A stretch of DNA of 10,410 nucleotides from Rhodocyclaceae bacterium (lineage in GTDB: Bacteria > Pseudomonadota > Gammaproteobacteria > Burkholderiales > Rhodocyclaceae): assembly GCA_013821865.1 (NCBI GenBank), contig PNJM01000068.1, positions 1-10,410 on the forward strand, in the 5' to 3' direction. Each line of letters starts with the position of its first letter. The first letter of the stretch is position 1. Under the pieces are notes generated by a model. That model was not told where the DNA came from. It did no database searches and was given only the letters and a program-made list of their open reading frames with translations. Both the position numbers and the translations under genes were made by a program. This document shows positions 1 to 7,291 of this stretch, in pieces.

Positions 1-744
1 GTTGGAACGCTTCGACAGGCTGGAGAAGACGACCAAGCCGCGATAATCGTCGCGACCCAGACGGCGCGCCGCATCGAGAGCGCCCAGCGGCGGGGCGGCT
101 TCGTCGAAATAGATCTCGGAATAGCATTCGTCGCTGGCGATGACGAAGCCGTGCCTGTCGGAAAGCTCGAACAGCTGCTTCCATTCAGCCAGACCCAGCA
201 CCTTGCCGGTCGGGTTGTCCGGGGAGCAGACATAGACGAGTTGCGTGCGTCGCCAGTCCTCCCCGGAAACGGTCGTGAAGTCCGAGGCGAAGCCGTTTTC
301 TGGCAGGTGATTGAGGAAAAACGGCTGGGCGCCGGCCAGGAAGGCCGCGCCCTCGTAGATCTGGTAGAAGGGGTTGGGGCAGAGCACCAGCGCGTTGCCG
401 CGCGTGGCATCGACCACGCACTGGGCGAAGGCGAACAGCGCTTCGCGCGAGCCATTCACCGGCAGCACCTGGGTTTGCGCATCAGGCGCGGGAATCCCGT
501 AGCGCCGCGCCAGCCAGCCGGCAATGGCTCCGCGCAGCGCGTCGCTGCCGGCGGTCGTGGGATAATTCGCCAGGCCGTCCAGGCCCGCAACCAGCGTTTC
601 CTTGATGAAGGCCGGCGTCTCGTGCCGGGGCTCGCCGATGGAAAGCCGGATCTCGCGCAATTCCTTGGGCGGCGCGACGCCCTTGAACAGCAGGCGCAGT
701 TTCTCGAAGGGGTAGGGCTGAAGCTTGTCGAGGTCGGGATTCAC
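1..744 (-). CDS. dapC: N-succinyldiaminopimelate aminotransferase DapC, 5' part (partial at left edge)
   Basis: PLP-dependent fold-type I aminotransferase that converts succinyl-amino-ketopimelate to succinyl-LL-diaminopimelate with glutamate, in the cytosolic lysine/peptidoglycan pathway. 248 codons are present; the C-terminal part (a family member is about 400 residues) lies beyond base 1. Visible family residues: SIGEP near residue 36, LANYPTTAGSDALR at about 58-71, PVNGSREALF at about 95-104, SPDNPTGK at 174-181 (Asn177, PLP ring side), SDECY at 204-208 (Asp205 and Tyr208, PLP contacts), and SSLSKRSN at 241-248 with Lys245 as the expected Schiff-base lysine. The start is a GTG at 744: the peptide beginning (M)NPDLDKLQPYPFEKL matches the N-terminus I recall for betaproteobacterial DapC, and no in-frame ATG precedes it nearby. 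Only a weak AGGA sits 1 base before the GTG. It diverges from the EamA gene. DapC rather than a generic class I aminotransferase is inferred from the N-terminal and NGSRE signatures. Confidence 0.9.
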   Translation of the reverse strand, partial: MNPDLDKLQPYPFEKLRLLFKGVAPPKELREIRLSIGEPRHETPAFIKETLVAGLDGLANYPTTAGSDALRGAIAGWLARRYGIPAPDAQTQVLPVNGSREALFAFAQCVVDATRGNALVLCPNPFYQIYEGAAFLAGAQPFFLNHLPENGFASDFTTVSGEDWRRTQLVYVCSPDNPTGKVLGLAEWKQLFELSDRHGFVIASDECYSEIYFDEAAPPLGALDAARRLGRDDYRGLVVFSSLSKRSN

Positions 745-787
745 GTCCTGGTTGCGTGCGTGGTGGCGCGCCGCTCCATCGAAAAGA

Positions 788-1675
788 ATGAATTATAAGA
801 TGCTCCGAACCAAAAACGCTGCGGCAATTGTTGCCCTCCTCGCCGGTGCTACCGTCTGGGGGCTCATCTGGCATCCCTACCGCGTGCTCGAACGTGCCGG
901 AGTTTCCGCCGCGACCGCCGCAACGCTCACCTACTTCGTTGCCTTTCTGCTCGGCCTGATCTTCCTGCGCCGTTCCCTCGCGCAACTGCGTCCGTCGTGG
1001 GCGCTGGCGTTCCTCGCCCTGGCCGCCGGCGGCTGCAATCTGGGCTATGTCCTGGCCACGGTGCATGGCGAGGTGATGCGCGTGATGCTTCTGTTCTACC
1101 TGGCGCCCTTATGGACCGTGCTTCTTTCCCGCCTGCTGCTCGGCGAGCGGCTGTACATGGCCGGCACCGCCGTGATAGGACTTTCCATTGCAGGCGCCGT
1201 GGTCATGCTCTGGCAGTCTCGGCAGGGCCTGCCGGTGCCGAAAAACGGCGCCGAGTGGCTGGGCCTCGCCGCGGGGTTCTTCTTCGCCCTGACCAACGTG
1301 CTGATCCGCAGGACGGCGCATCTTTCCATCGAGATCAAATCTATGGCCGTCTTCGCCGGCGTCGTGGCGGTCGGGCTGTGCGTGCTGCCGTTCGAGCCGG
1401 GCCCGGTTTCGCTGCCGACGCAGCCGCTGAGCTGGACGCTGGTGCTGGCGGTCGGTGCGGTGCTGCTGGTGATCAACCTCGTCGTCCAGTACGGCCTGAC
1501 GCGCACCCCGGCCAACCAGGCCATCGTCATCTTCCTGTTCGAACTGGTAGTCGCTGCAGTATCGTCCTGGTTGCTTGCCGGCGAGGCAATGGGCGTCAAG
1601 GAATGGCTGGGCGGAGCGATGATCGTGGTGGCGAGCCTGTTTTCCGGACGGCTGGAGGAACCCCGGAAGGGTTAG
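788..1675 (+). CDS. EamA/DMT-family transporter (10-helix membrane protein)
   Basis: Integral inner-membrane protein of the drug/metabolite transporter superfamily; 295 residues, the usual size for a two-repeat EamA protein. I count ten hydrophobic segments, roughly residues 10-30, 41-61, 70-90, 97-117, 124-142, 156-175, 186-202, 215-235, 245-264 and 272-288. These form two five-helix EamA repeats. Typical landmarks are the 'ATVWGLIWHPYRV' first helix, 'FYLAPLWTVLLSRLLLGER' around 103-121 closing repeat 1, and 'FELVVAAVSSWLLAGEAMG' around 251-269 at the same point of repeat 2. The ATG at 788 is chosen because it follows a weak purine run (GAAAAG); the ATG at 800 is also possible and loses four residues, and the TTG at 725 would run into dapC. 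Substrate cannot be told from sequence; members export amino acids, metabolites or drugs. It converges with the MgtC-family gene 8 bp downstream, with no terminator seen. Confidence 0.85.
   Translation: MNYKMLRTKNAAAIVALLAGATVWGLIWHPYRVLERAGVSAATAATLTYFVAFLLGLIFLRRSLAQLRPSWALAFLALAAGGCNLGYVLATVHGEVMRVMLLFYLAPLWTVLLSRLLLGERLYMAGTAVIGLSIAGAVVMLWQSRQGLPVPKNGAEWLGLAAGFFFALTNVLIRRTAHLSIEIKSMAVFAGVVAVGLCVLPFEPGPVSLPTQPLSWTLVLAVGAVLLVINLVVQYGLTRTPANQAIVIFLFELVVAAVSSWLLAGEAMGVKEWLGGAMIVVASLFSGRLEEPRKG
792..797 (-). promoter_or_regulatory. Candidate dapC promoter -10 element
   Basis: Read on the minus strand this is a perfect TATAAT. It would place transcription start near 785, giving a leader of about 41 nt before the dapC GTG. 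No good -35 hexamer is found at 16-18 bp spacing (the best is about AGCGTT), so the call rests on the -10 only. The element lies inside the first codons of the divergent EamA gene. Confidence 0.45.
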
Positions 1676-1683
1676 CGAGTGGA

Positions 1684-2943
1684 TCACGCCAGGGCGAGTC
1701 CGGCACCGATGCCAAGCGCAATGGCGAGCAAGCCCGGCAGGGTGTGGCGGGTGAGCGCCCAGCTGCCCAGGGTGGCGATCAGACCGAGTTTGAAGGCCAG
1801 GTTGGACAACACTGCCAGGGCGATCGAGGTGACGGCCTGGGCGGCGGAGAGTTTTTCCTGCGCGAACAGGCGCAGGCTGGAAAGAGTGATGGCATCGACG
1901 TCGGTCAGGCCGGAAACGAGGGCGACGGCGTACATGCCTTTTGTACCGGCGACGTCCGACAGCCAGGCCGCGCAAAAAAGAACCACGGCGTAGAGCGCGC
2001 CGAAGCCCAGCGCGGTGCGGATCTCGGTCGGGTTGCGCACTTCCGGCACGGGCAGTTTGCCCCGCGCTTCCAGCCTGTGCCAGCCGTAGGCGGCCACCGC
2101 CAGCCCCAGCACCATTCCGCCGGAGAAGACCTTGGCCAGTGGCAACAGGATAGCGGGGGCCACCACGGCGGCGATGACGGTCAGCCGCATCAGCACCATG
2201 AGACTTGCCAGCAGGATCACCACCATGGCTGTGCGGGCAGGCGTCACCTGGTTGCGGGCATGGCGGGAAAATACAACCGTCGTCGCGGTGCTCGACACCA
2301 GCCCGCCGAGGAATCCCATCATGGGAGCGCCGTGCTGCGGCCCGGCCAGGCGCAGCGCGGCGTAGCCGGCGAGGGAGACGCCGGAAATCAGCACCACCAT
2401 GAGCCAGACATGGTGCGGGTTGAGCGCGTCGTAGGGGCCAAAATTGCGGTCGGGCAGGATGGGCAGGATGACGAAGGACAGGACGGCGAACTGCAGGATC
2501 GAGATCAGGTCCCTCGACGTCAGCCGGTGCGAGATGCCGTGCAACTCGGACTTGAAATAGAGCAGGACGGTGGTGGCGATGCCGAGCATGACCGCAAGCG
2601 TGCCGTAGCCGAACCAAACCGCCGCGCCGAGGCAATAGCAGACGAGGATGGCCACGACCGAGGTGGTGCCCGGATCGCCGGCATCGTCGGGCTGGTTGAT
2701 GTAGGCGGCGATGATCATGGCGCCGACGACGAGCAGGCCGGCGGCGAGGATCCAGCCGGAATCGGTCTTCTGCGACAGCAGGCCGGCCAGCGTGCCGAGC
2801 AGGGCCACCAGGGCGAAGGTGCGCAAGCCTGCCTTCGGGGATCTGCGCTGCTCGCGCTCGAGGCCGATGAGCAGGCCGATGGCAAGGCTGGTGACGAACG
2901 CCTCCAGGTGCCGGGGCGCGGAAAGCTGCTCGAAGATGTCCAT
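1684..2943 (-). CDS. MgtC/SapB family membrane protein with DUF4010 domain
   Basis: Polytopic membrane protein of 419 residues. The N-terminal part (about 1-135) carries the MgtC/SapB hallmark GLLIGLEREQRR (residues 23-34) followed by KAGLRTFALVALLGTLAG (37-54). The C-terminal part (about 160-419) resembles DUF4010, with two glycine-rich motifs: GFLGGLVSSTATTVVFS (210-226) and ALVSGLTDVDAITLSS (341-356). The gene reads as a dozen or so hydrophobic helices. MgtC itself is linked to Mg2+ limitation and virulence in enterobacteria, but for this fused MgtC-DUF4010 type the substrate is not established and I do not assign one. The ATG at 2943 is preferred over upstream codons because the frame before it translates to non-hydrophobic, arginine/proline-rich sequence overlapping ispD, and because the MgtC domain begins right after it. 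No Shine-Dalgarno is obvious. It diverges from ispD and converges on the EamA gene. Confidence 0.85.
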   Translation of the reverse strand: MDIFEQLSAPRHLEAFVTSLAIGLLIGLEREQRRSPKAGLRTFALVALLGTLAGLLSQKTDSGWILAAGLLVVGAMIIAAYINQPDDAGDPGTTSVVAILVCYCLGAAVWFGYGTLAVMLGIATTVLLYFKSELHGISHRLTSRDLISILQFAVLSFVILPILPDRNFGPYDALNPHHVWLMVVLISGVSLAGYAALRLAGPQHGAPMMGFLGGLVSSTATTVVFSRHARNQVTPARTAMVVILLASLMVLMRLTVIAAVVAPAILLPLAKVFSGGMVLGLAVAAYGWHRLEARGKLPVPEVRNPTEIRTALGFGALYAVVLFCAAWLSDVAGTKGMYAVALVSGLTDVDAITLSSLRLFAQEKLSAAQAVTSIALAVLSNLAFKLGLIATLGSWALTRHTLPGLLAIALGIGAGLALA

Positions 2944-2950
2944 GCCGCCG

Positions 2951-2956
2951 ATTCTA
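2951..2956 (-). promoter_or_regulatory. Candidate -10 element of the MgtC-family gene
   Basis: On the minus strand this reads TAGAAT (5 of 6 to consensus). It ends 7 bases before the ATG at 2943, so the predicted transcription start falls on or next to the start codon. No convincing -35 is seen. See the finding on paired leaderless starts. Confidence 0.35.
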
Positions 2957-2971
2957 GCGCGTCTTTTCCGA

Positions 2972-2977
2972 TAAAAT
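2972..2977 (+). promoter_or_regulatory. Candidate ispD -10 element
   Basis: TAAAAT (5 of 6 to TATAAT), ending 7 bases before the ispD ATG at 2985. If used, transcription would begin at or within a base or two of the ATG. No -35 match at 16-18 bp and no Shine-Dalgarno sequence precede the gene. Confidence 0.4.
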
Positions 2978-2984
2978 CCCGGGC

Positions 2985-3674
2985 ATGCCACGCTACTTCG
3001 CTCTGGTGCCCGCGGCGGGCACGGGAACGCGCATGGGAGATGCGCTGCCCAAGCAATATCTTTCCCTTGCCGGGCGCCCGATGATCCACCACGCTCTGTC
3101 TGCACTTTGCGCCTCGTCGCGCCTGAGCCGGGTTTTCGTCGTGCTGGCCGAGCGGGACGAGGAGTGGGGCAGGCACGACCGGACGCAGTTCGGCACCAGG
3201 CTGTCGGCCTTGCGCTGCGGCGGCCCGACGCGGGCCGACAGCGTACTGAACGGTCTGCTGGAGATCGCCGAGGAGGCGCGGCCCGACGACTGGGTGCTGG
3301 TGCACGACGCAGCGCGGCCCTGTCTGTCCTTCGTACATCTCGATGCCCTGATCGGCGAGGTCGGCGACGATCCGGTGGGCGGCATTCTTGCCGTCCCGGT
3401 GGCTGACACGTTAAAGCGCGCCGGTATCGACCGGCGCATCGACGCGACGGTTCCGCGCGAGCACCTGTGGCAGGCGCAGACGCCGCAGATGTTCCGCTAT
3501 GGCCTGCTGCGCGAGGCGATTTCGCACACCCGCGCCGTTACTGACGAAGCGGGTGCGGTCGAGGCGCTGGGCCACCGTCCCAAGCTGGTGGCTTGCGACA
3601 TGAGCAACCTGAAAGTGACCTATCCATCCGATCTGGCGCTGGCCGAACGGATACTTGTGCAGCGGGGAGGGTGA
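2985..3674 (+). CDS. ispD: 2-C-methyl-D-erythritol 4-phosphate cytidylyltransferase
   Basis: Cytosolic enzyme of the MEP isoprenoid pathway that joins CTP and methylerythritol 4-phosphate into CDP-methylerythritol. The 229-residue length is normal. Family signatures are intact: the CTP loop PAAGTGTRM (9-17, with Arg16) followed by PKQY (22-25, Lys23); RADSVLNGL (83-91); VHDAARP (106-112); DTLK (141-144); Arg158; TPQMF (166-170); TDEAGAVE (186-193); and the C-terminal [14 protein letters not shown] (208-221, Lys210). The ATG at 2985 is the only start that keeps the nucleotide-binding loop at its usual distance from the N-terminus. No ribosome-binding sequence precedes it; a -10-like TAAAAT lies 7 bases upstream instead. 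The gene heads a plus-strand cluster, with ispF starting 2 bases after its TGA. Confidence 0.97.
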   Translation: MPRYFALVPAAGTGTRMGDALPKQYLSLAGRPMIHHALSALCASSRLSRVFVVLAERDEEWGRHDRTQFGTRLSALRCGGPTRADSVLNGLLEIAEEARPDDWVLVHDAARPCLSFVHLDALIGEVGDDPVGGILAVPVADTLKRAGIDRRIDATVPREHLWQAQTPQMFRYGLLREAISHTRAVTDEAGAVEALGHRPKLVACDMSNLKVTYPSDLALAERILVQRGG

Positions 3675-3676
3675 CG

Positions 3677-4165
3677 ATGAGAATCGGCCAGGGGTTCGAT
3701 GTCCATGCCCTGGTGCCGGGCAGAAAACTGATCATCGGCGGGGTGGATATCCCGTTCGGGAAAGGTCTGCTCGGCCACTCCGACGCCGACGTGCTGCTGC
3801 ACGCCATCACCGACGCCTTGCTCGGCGCCGCCGGGCTGGGCGATATCGGCCGCCATTTCCCCGATAGCGATCCGCGCTTCAAGGACGCCGACAGCCGCCA
3901 GCTTTTGCGCGAGACGGCACGGCTCGTCGAGTGGGCCGGCTTCCGCGTAGGCAACGTCGATGCCACGGTGATCGCCCAGGCGCCGCGCATGGCGCCCTAC
4001 GTGGCGCAGATGGCCGCCAACGTCGCGTCGGACCTCGGCATCGAAGCCGGCCGCGTGAATATCAAGGCTAAAACGACGGAACGGCTCGGGTTCACCGGCC
4101 GCGGCGAGGGCATCGCCGCCCAGGCCGTTGCCCTGATCGAGCGCGCCGGAGGCGATGGCAGCTGA
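3677..4165 (+). CDS. ispF: 2-C-methyl-D-erythritol 2,4-cyclodiphosphate synthase
   Basis: Trimeric, Zn2+-dependent MEP-pathway enzyme that cyclises CDP-methylerythritol 2-phosphate, releasing CMP. It acts two steps after IspD, which explains the ispD-ispF pairing (fused into one protein in some bacteria). 162 residues, close to the E. coli length. Visible: [10 protein letters not shown] with the metal ligands Asp8 and His10, [21 protein letters not shown] (31-51) carrying His42 as the third ligand, GDIGRHFPD, and the C-terminal [23 protein letters not shown] strong ribosome-binding site, GGGGAGGG at 3664-3671, overlaps the end of ispD and fixes the ATG at 3677. Upstream in-frame codons would only extend into ispD. 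The last 11 bases overlap thpR, so the three genes are likely cotranscribed and translationally coupled. Confidence 0.98.
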   Translation: MRIGQGFDVHALVPGRKLIIGGVDIPFGKGLLGHSDADVLLHAITDALLGAAGLGDIGRHFPDSDPRFKDADSRQLLRETARLVEWAGFRVGNVDATVIAQAPRMAPYVAQMAANVASDLGIEAGRVNIKAKTTERLGFTGRGEGIAAQAVALIERAGGDGS

Positions 4166-4700
4166 AGCCGTCGCGTCAAAGGAGCGGCGCGTTTTCTTTG
4201 CCCTGTGGCCGGATGAAGCTGTCCTGAACCAGCTCGAACAGGCCGGCCGCGAGGCACACCGGCACTGTGGCGGACGTCGCATGCGGGTCGAGACGCTCCA
4301 CCTGACCCTGGCTTTCATCGGCAGCATCCTGCTTCAGCGTATTTCCGAACTCGAAAGCATCGCCGGCGCGGTCCGTGCGCCGGCCTTCGAACTGGCGCTT
4401 GACTATCTTCAGTGCGTGCCAGGCAGGAAAATCGTCTGGGCCGGGGCCAGCGAGATTCCAGGCGCGCTGCGGGATCTTGCCGCCGACCTCGGCACGCGGC
4501 TCAAGGCCGCCGGCTTTCGCACCGAGGAACGCCCCTTCGCAGCGCATGTCACGCTGTTGCGCAATGCCCGCTGCGATGAGACACAGCCCGAAGCGCCGCG
4601 AATAGCCTGGCGGGTGGACGAGTTTGTCCTGGTGGAATCCGATCTGAAGCCCGCGGGCGCGAGCTATCGCATCATCGGCCGCTGGCCGCTGACTCGTTAG
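4155..4700 (+). CDS. thpR: RNA 2',3'-cyclic phosphodiesterase (2'-5' RNA ligase family, LigT-like)
   Basis: 2H phosphoesterase superfamily protein of 181 residues, the normal size. Such enzymes open 2',3'-cyclic phosphates on RNA and can join or reverse 2'-5' linkages in vitro; the physiological substrate in bacteria is not settled. The two diagnostic HxTx catalytic motifs are present: HLTL at 49-52 and HVTL at 131-134. The N-terminal [12 protein letters not shown] and the Arg/Lys-rich [12 protein letters not shown] context are also typical. The ATG at 4155 lies inside ispF (11-bp overlap). GGAGG at 4148-4152 is only 2 bases from it, unusually close, but no better in-frame start exists before residue 43. 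It ends in a 4-bp tail-to-tail overlap with glnD. Its place in an isoprenoid operon is not functionally explained. Confidence 0.92.
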   Translation: MAAEAVASKERRVFFALWPDEAVLNQLEQAGREAHRHCGGRRMRVETLHLTLAFIGSILLQRISELESIAGAVRAPAFELALDYLQCVPGRKIVWAGASEIPGALRDLAADLGTRLKAAGFRTEERPFAAHVTLLRNARCDETQPEAPRIAWRVDEFVLVESDLKPAGASYRIIGRWPLTR

Positions 4701-7288
4701 ACCTGCAACTGCTCCAGCAACTCCGTCTCCAGCCGCAACAGCGTCGCCGTCTTCGCCAGTTCCGCACCGCTGACGAGAAAGGTGTCCTCGACGCGTTCGC
4801 CCAGCGTGGCGATCTTGGCGGTATGGATGTTGATGTTGTGCCCGGCCAGGATGCTGGCGACGGTGAACAACAGACCCGGCCGGTCGGCGGCGGTCACCGA
4901 CAGCAGATGCTGGTCGCCTTTCTCGGTCGGCCTGATATGCACTTCCGGCGTGATGGGGAAGTTCCTGACCTGGCGCGAGAGGCGGCCTCCTCCCGTGCGG
5001 TCCATCGGCGCACCGGTCGCCAGTTGCCCGGCCAGGTCATGCTCGATCAGGCCGATCATGTCGCGGTAGGAGAGCTGGTTGTCCGGATCGAGCAGCATGA
5101 AGCTGTCCAGCGCATAGCCGTGGCGCGTGGTGTGGATCTTGGCCTCGGCGATGCTGTAGCCGAGCCGGCTGAAGAAGCCGCACAGGCGCGCGAACAGATT
5201 GGGCTGGTCGGGCACATAGACCATCACCTGCAGTCCCTCGCCGATGTGCGGCAGGCGCGCCTTGACCACCGGGTGCGCGGCGCGCGGGCGGTGATAGAGC
5301 GCGCGCGTGTGCCAGGCGATCTCCTCGGCGTCGTGGCGCAGGAAATACACCGTGTCGAGCACCTGCCAGAATTCGTTCTCGGTACCCTCGCGCAGGCCGA
5401 AGTAGCGCAGCATCCGGCGCGCCTCTTCCTGGCGCTCGCCGATGCCCAGCGCCTGCTGGGGTGTGGCGCCACGGATGAGGCGCAGCGCGGCGTTGTAGAG
5501 ATCCTCCAGCAGCTTGCCCTTCCAGGCGTTCCAGACCTTCGGGCTGGTGCCGCGGATGTCGGCCACGGTGAGCAGGTAAAGCGCCGTGAGCCGGCGCTCG
5601 TCGCCGACCAGTGACGCGAAGGCGCGGACGACTTCCGGATCGGCCAGATCCTGTTTCTGCGCCACGGTGGACATGGACAAATGATGCTCGACCAGCCAGA
5701 CCACCAGCGCGCCGTCTTCCTCGCTCAGTCCATGCTCGCGGCAGAAGCGGCGGGCATCGGGCATGCCGAGCCGGGAATGGTCGCCACCGCGCCCCTTGGC
5801 AATGTCGTGGAAGAGGGCAGCCAGGTAGAGCAGCCAGTGCCGCTCGAAACCGGCAATAAGCCGGCTGCAGAACGGCTGCTCGTGGGCGAATTCGGCCATG
5901 GTGAAGCGGCGCAGGTTGCGCACCACCATGAGGATGTGCTGGTCCACCGTATAGACATGGAACAGGTCGTGCTGCATCTGGCAGACGATGCGGCGGAAGG
6001 CCGGGATGTAGCGTCCGAGGATGCCGTACTGGTTCATGCGCCGCAGCTCGTGCACCAGGCCGCGCCGCTGCTGGAAGATCTCAAGGAACAGGGCGCGGTT
6101 CTTCGGATCGCGACGGAAAGCCGGCCCGACCAGCCGGCGGGCGCGCCACAAGGCACGCAGGGTGCGCGCCGTCATGCCTTTCAGCTCGGGGCGCTGCTCC
6201 ATGATGAGGAAGCTCTCCAGGATGGCCGAGGGAGTTTTCTCGAAGGCATCCTCGGCGCGCACGTCGAGCAGTTCCCGGTTCATCTGAAAGCGCTCGTTGA
6301 TGAGGATGGGCACGGGCTGAGCGCCCGGGAATACCGAGGCGCCGAGGTTCTGCAGCAGGATGGTATTGAGCTGGGTGACCGACTTGGCGGTGCGGAAGTA
6401 GCGTTGCATCAGCAGTTCGCTGGCGCGGCGCGTGGCCGTCGGCTCGATGCCGAATTCACGTGCCACCGCTTCCTGGTGGTCGAACAGCAGGCGGTCCTCG
6501 CGCCGCCCGGTCAGGTAATGCAGGCGGATGCGGACGTGCTGGAGGAAGCGCTCCAGCCGCTTCAGCTGCATGGCCTCGCCGCGCGTGACATAGCCCTGGC
6601 GGGCGAGATCGCCCCATGAATCGCCGCGGCCGGTGGCGCGGCTGATCCAGAGGATCAACTGCAGGTCGCGCAGGCCGCCGGGGCTCTCCTTGCAATTTGG
6701 CTCGAGGGCGTAGGGCGTTTCCTGGTAGCGGGTATAGCGCTCGTCCTGCTCCAGGCGCTTGCCCTTGAAGAAGGCCTGCGCATCCAGCCCGGCATGCAGG
6801 CGTTCGGAGAAAGCGGCATACAGGCCGCGGCTGCCGCAGAGCAGGCGCGCCTCCAGCAGATTGGTCTGCACCGTGATGTCGCGCCCGGCCTCTTCCAGGC
6901 ATTCGTCTATGCTGCGCACGCTGTGGCCGATGTCCAGGCCGATGTCCCAGAGGAGGCCGATCAATTGTTCGAGCTGCTTTTCCGTTTCGCGAGCAACGTT
7001 GTCGGGCAGCAGGAACAGCAGGTCCGCGTCGGATGCGGGATAGAGCTCGCGGCGGCCATAACCGCCCACGGCTACCAGCGCCAGGCCGAGGGGCAGGCGG
7101 GCTTCCTGCCAGAGCGCCTTGAGCACGCCGTCCACCAGCTGGCTGCGGCCGCGCAGCAGCTTTGCCGCATCCGGATGCGCCTGGTAGGCGTCACGCAGCT
7201 TGTGCTGTCCTTCAGCCAGGTCGGTCTTGAAGCGGCCAACCAGAAGCCGCAGGTCGTGCGTCAGGGCTTCGGCAGATGCAGTTGCCAT
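4697..7288 (-). CDS. glnD: Bifunctional [protein-PII] uridylyltransferase / uridylyl-removing enzyme
   Basis: Nitrogen sensor that uridylylates PII proteins (GlnB/GlnK) when glutamine is low and removes UMP when glutamine is high, steering glutamine synthetase and NtrBC. 863 residues, within the family range and full length. Domains in order: nucleotidyltransferase with GGYGRRELYPASDADLLFLL (75-94; metal-binding Asp87 and Asp89); helical linker with YALEPNCKESPGGLRDLQ (193-210); HD hydrolase with His451, His494-Asp495 (FHDIAKGRGGDHS) and Asp577; ACT domain 1 from about 687 (VMVYVPDQPNLFARLCGFF); ACT domain 2 from about 796 (LLSVTAADRPGLLFTVASIL), the glutamine-sensing part. All key residues are intact, so both activities are expected. 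The ATG at 7288 lies 3 bases after the map stop; there is no Shine-Dalgarno, but a GC hairpin lies within the end of map, so translational coupling to map is likely. Confidence 0.97.
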   Translation of the reverse strand: MATASAEALTHDLRLLVGRFKTDLAEGQHKLRDAYQAHPDAAKLLRGRSQLVDGVLKALWQEARLPLGLALVAVGGYGRRELYPASDADLLFLLPDNVARETEKQLEQLIGLLWDIGLDIGHSVRSIDECLEEAGRDITVQTNLLEARLLCGSRGLYAAFSERLHAGLDAQAFFKGKRLEQDERYTRYQETPYALEPNCKESPGGLRDLQLILWISRATGRGDSWGDLARQGYVTRGEAMQLKRLERFLQHVRIRLHYLTGRREDRLLFDHQEAVAREFGIEPTATRRASELLMQRYFRTAKSVTQLNTILLQNLGASVFPGAQPVPILINERFQMNRELLDVRAEDAFEKTPSAILESFLIMEQRPELKGMTARTLRALWRARRLVGPAFRRDPKNRALFLEIFQQRRGLVHELRRMNQYGILGRYIPAFRRIVCQMQHDLFHVYTVDQHILMVVRNLRRFTMAEFAHEQPFCSRLIAGFERHWLLYLAALFHDIAKGRGGDHSRLGMPDARRFCREHGLSEEDGALVVWLVEHHLSMSTVAQKQDLADPEVVRAFASLVGDERRLTALYLLTVADIRGTSPKVWNAWKGKLLEDLYNAALRLIRGATPQQALGIGERQEEARRMLRYFGLREGTENEFWQVLDTVYFLRHDAEEIAWHTRALYHRPRAAHPVVKARLPHIGEGLQVMVYVPDQPNLFARLCGFFSRLGYSIAEAKIHTTRHGYALDSFMLLDPDNQLSYRDMIGLIEHDLAGQLATGAPMDRTGGGRLSRQVRNFPITPEVHIRPTEKGDQHLLSVTAADRPGLLFTVASILAGHNINIHTAKIATLGERVEDTFLVSGAELAKTATLLRLETELLEQLQV

Positions 7289-7291
7289 CGG

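Noticed and set aside
1109..2635. A 508-codon minus-strand open frame
   Set aside because: Shadow of the MgtC-family gene and antisense of the EamA gene; Arg/His/Pro-rich without helices or motifs.
997..3084. A 695-codon plus-strand open frame
   Set aside because: It runs out of frame through the EamA gene and then antisense through the whole MgtC-family gene. Its composition is Gly/Gln/Arg/His-rich with no recognisable domain, typical of a GC-rich shadow frame, while both real genes have clear family motifs.
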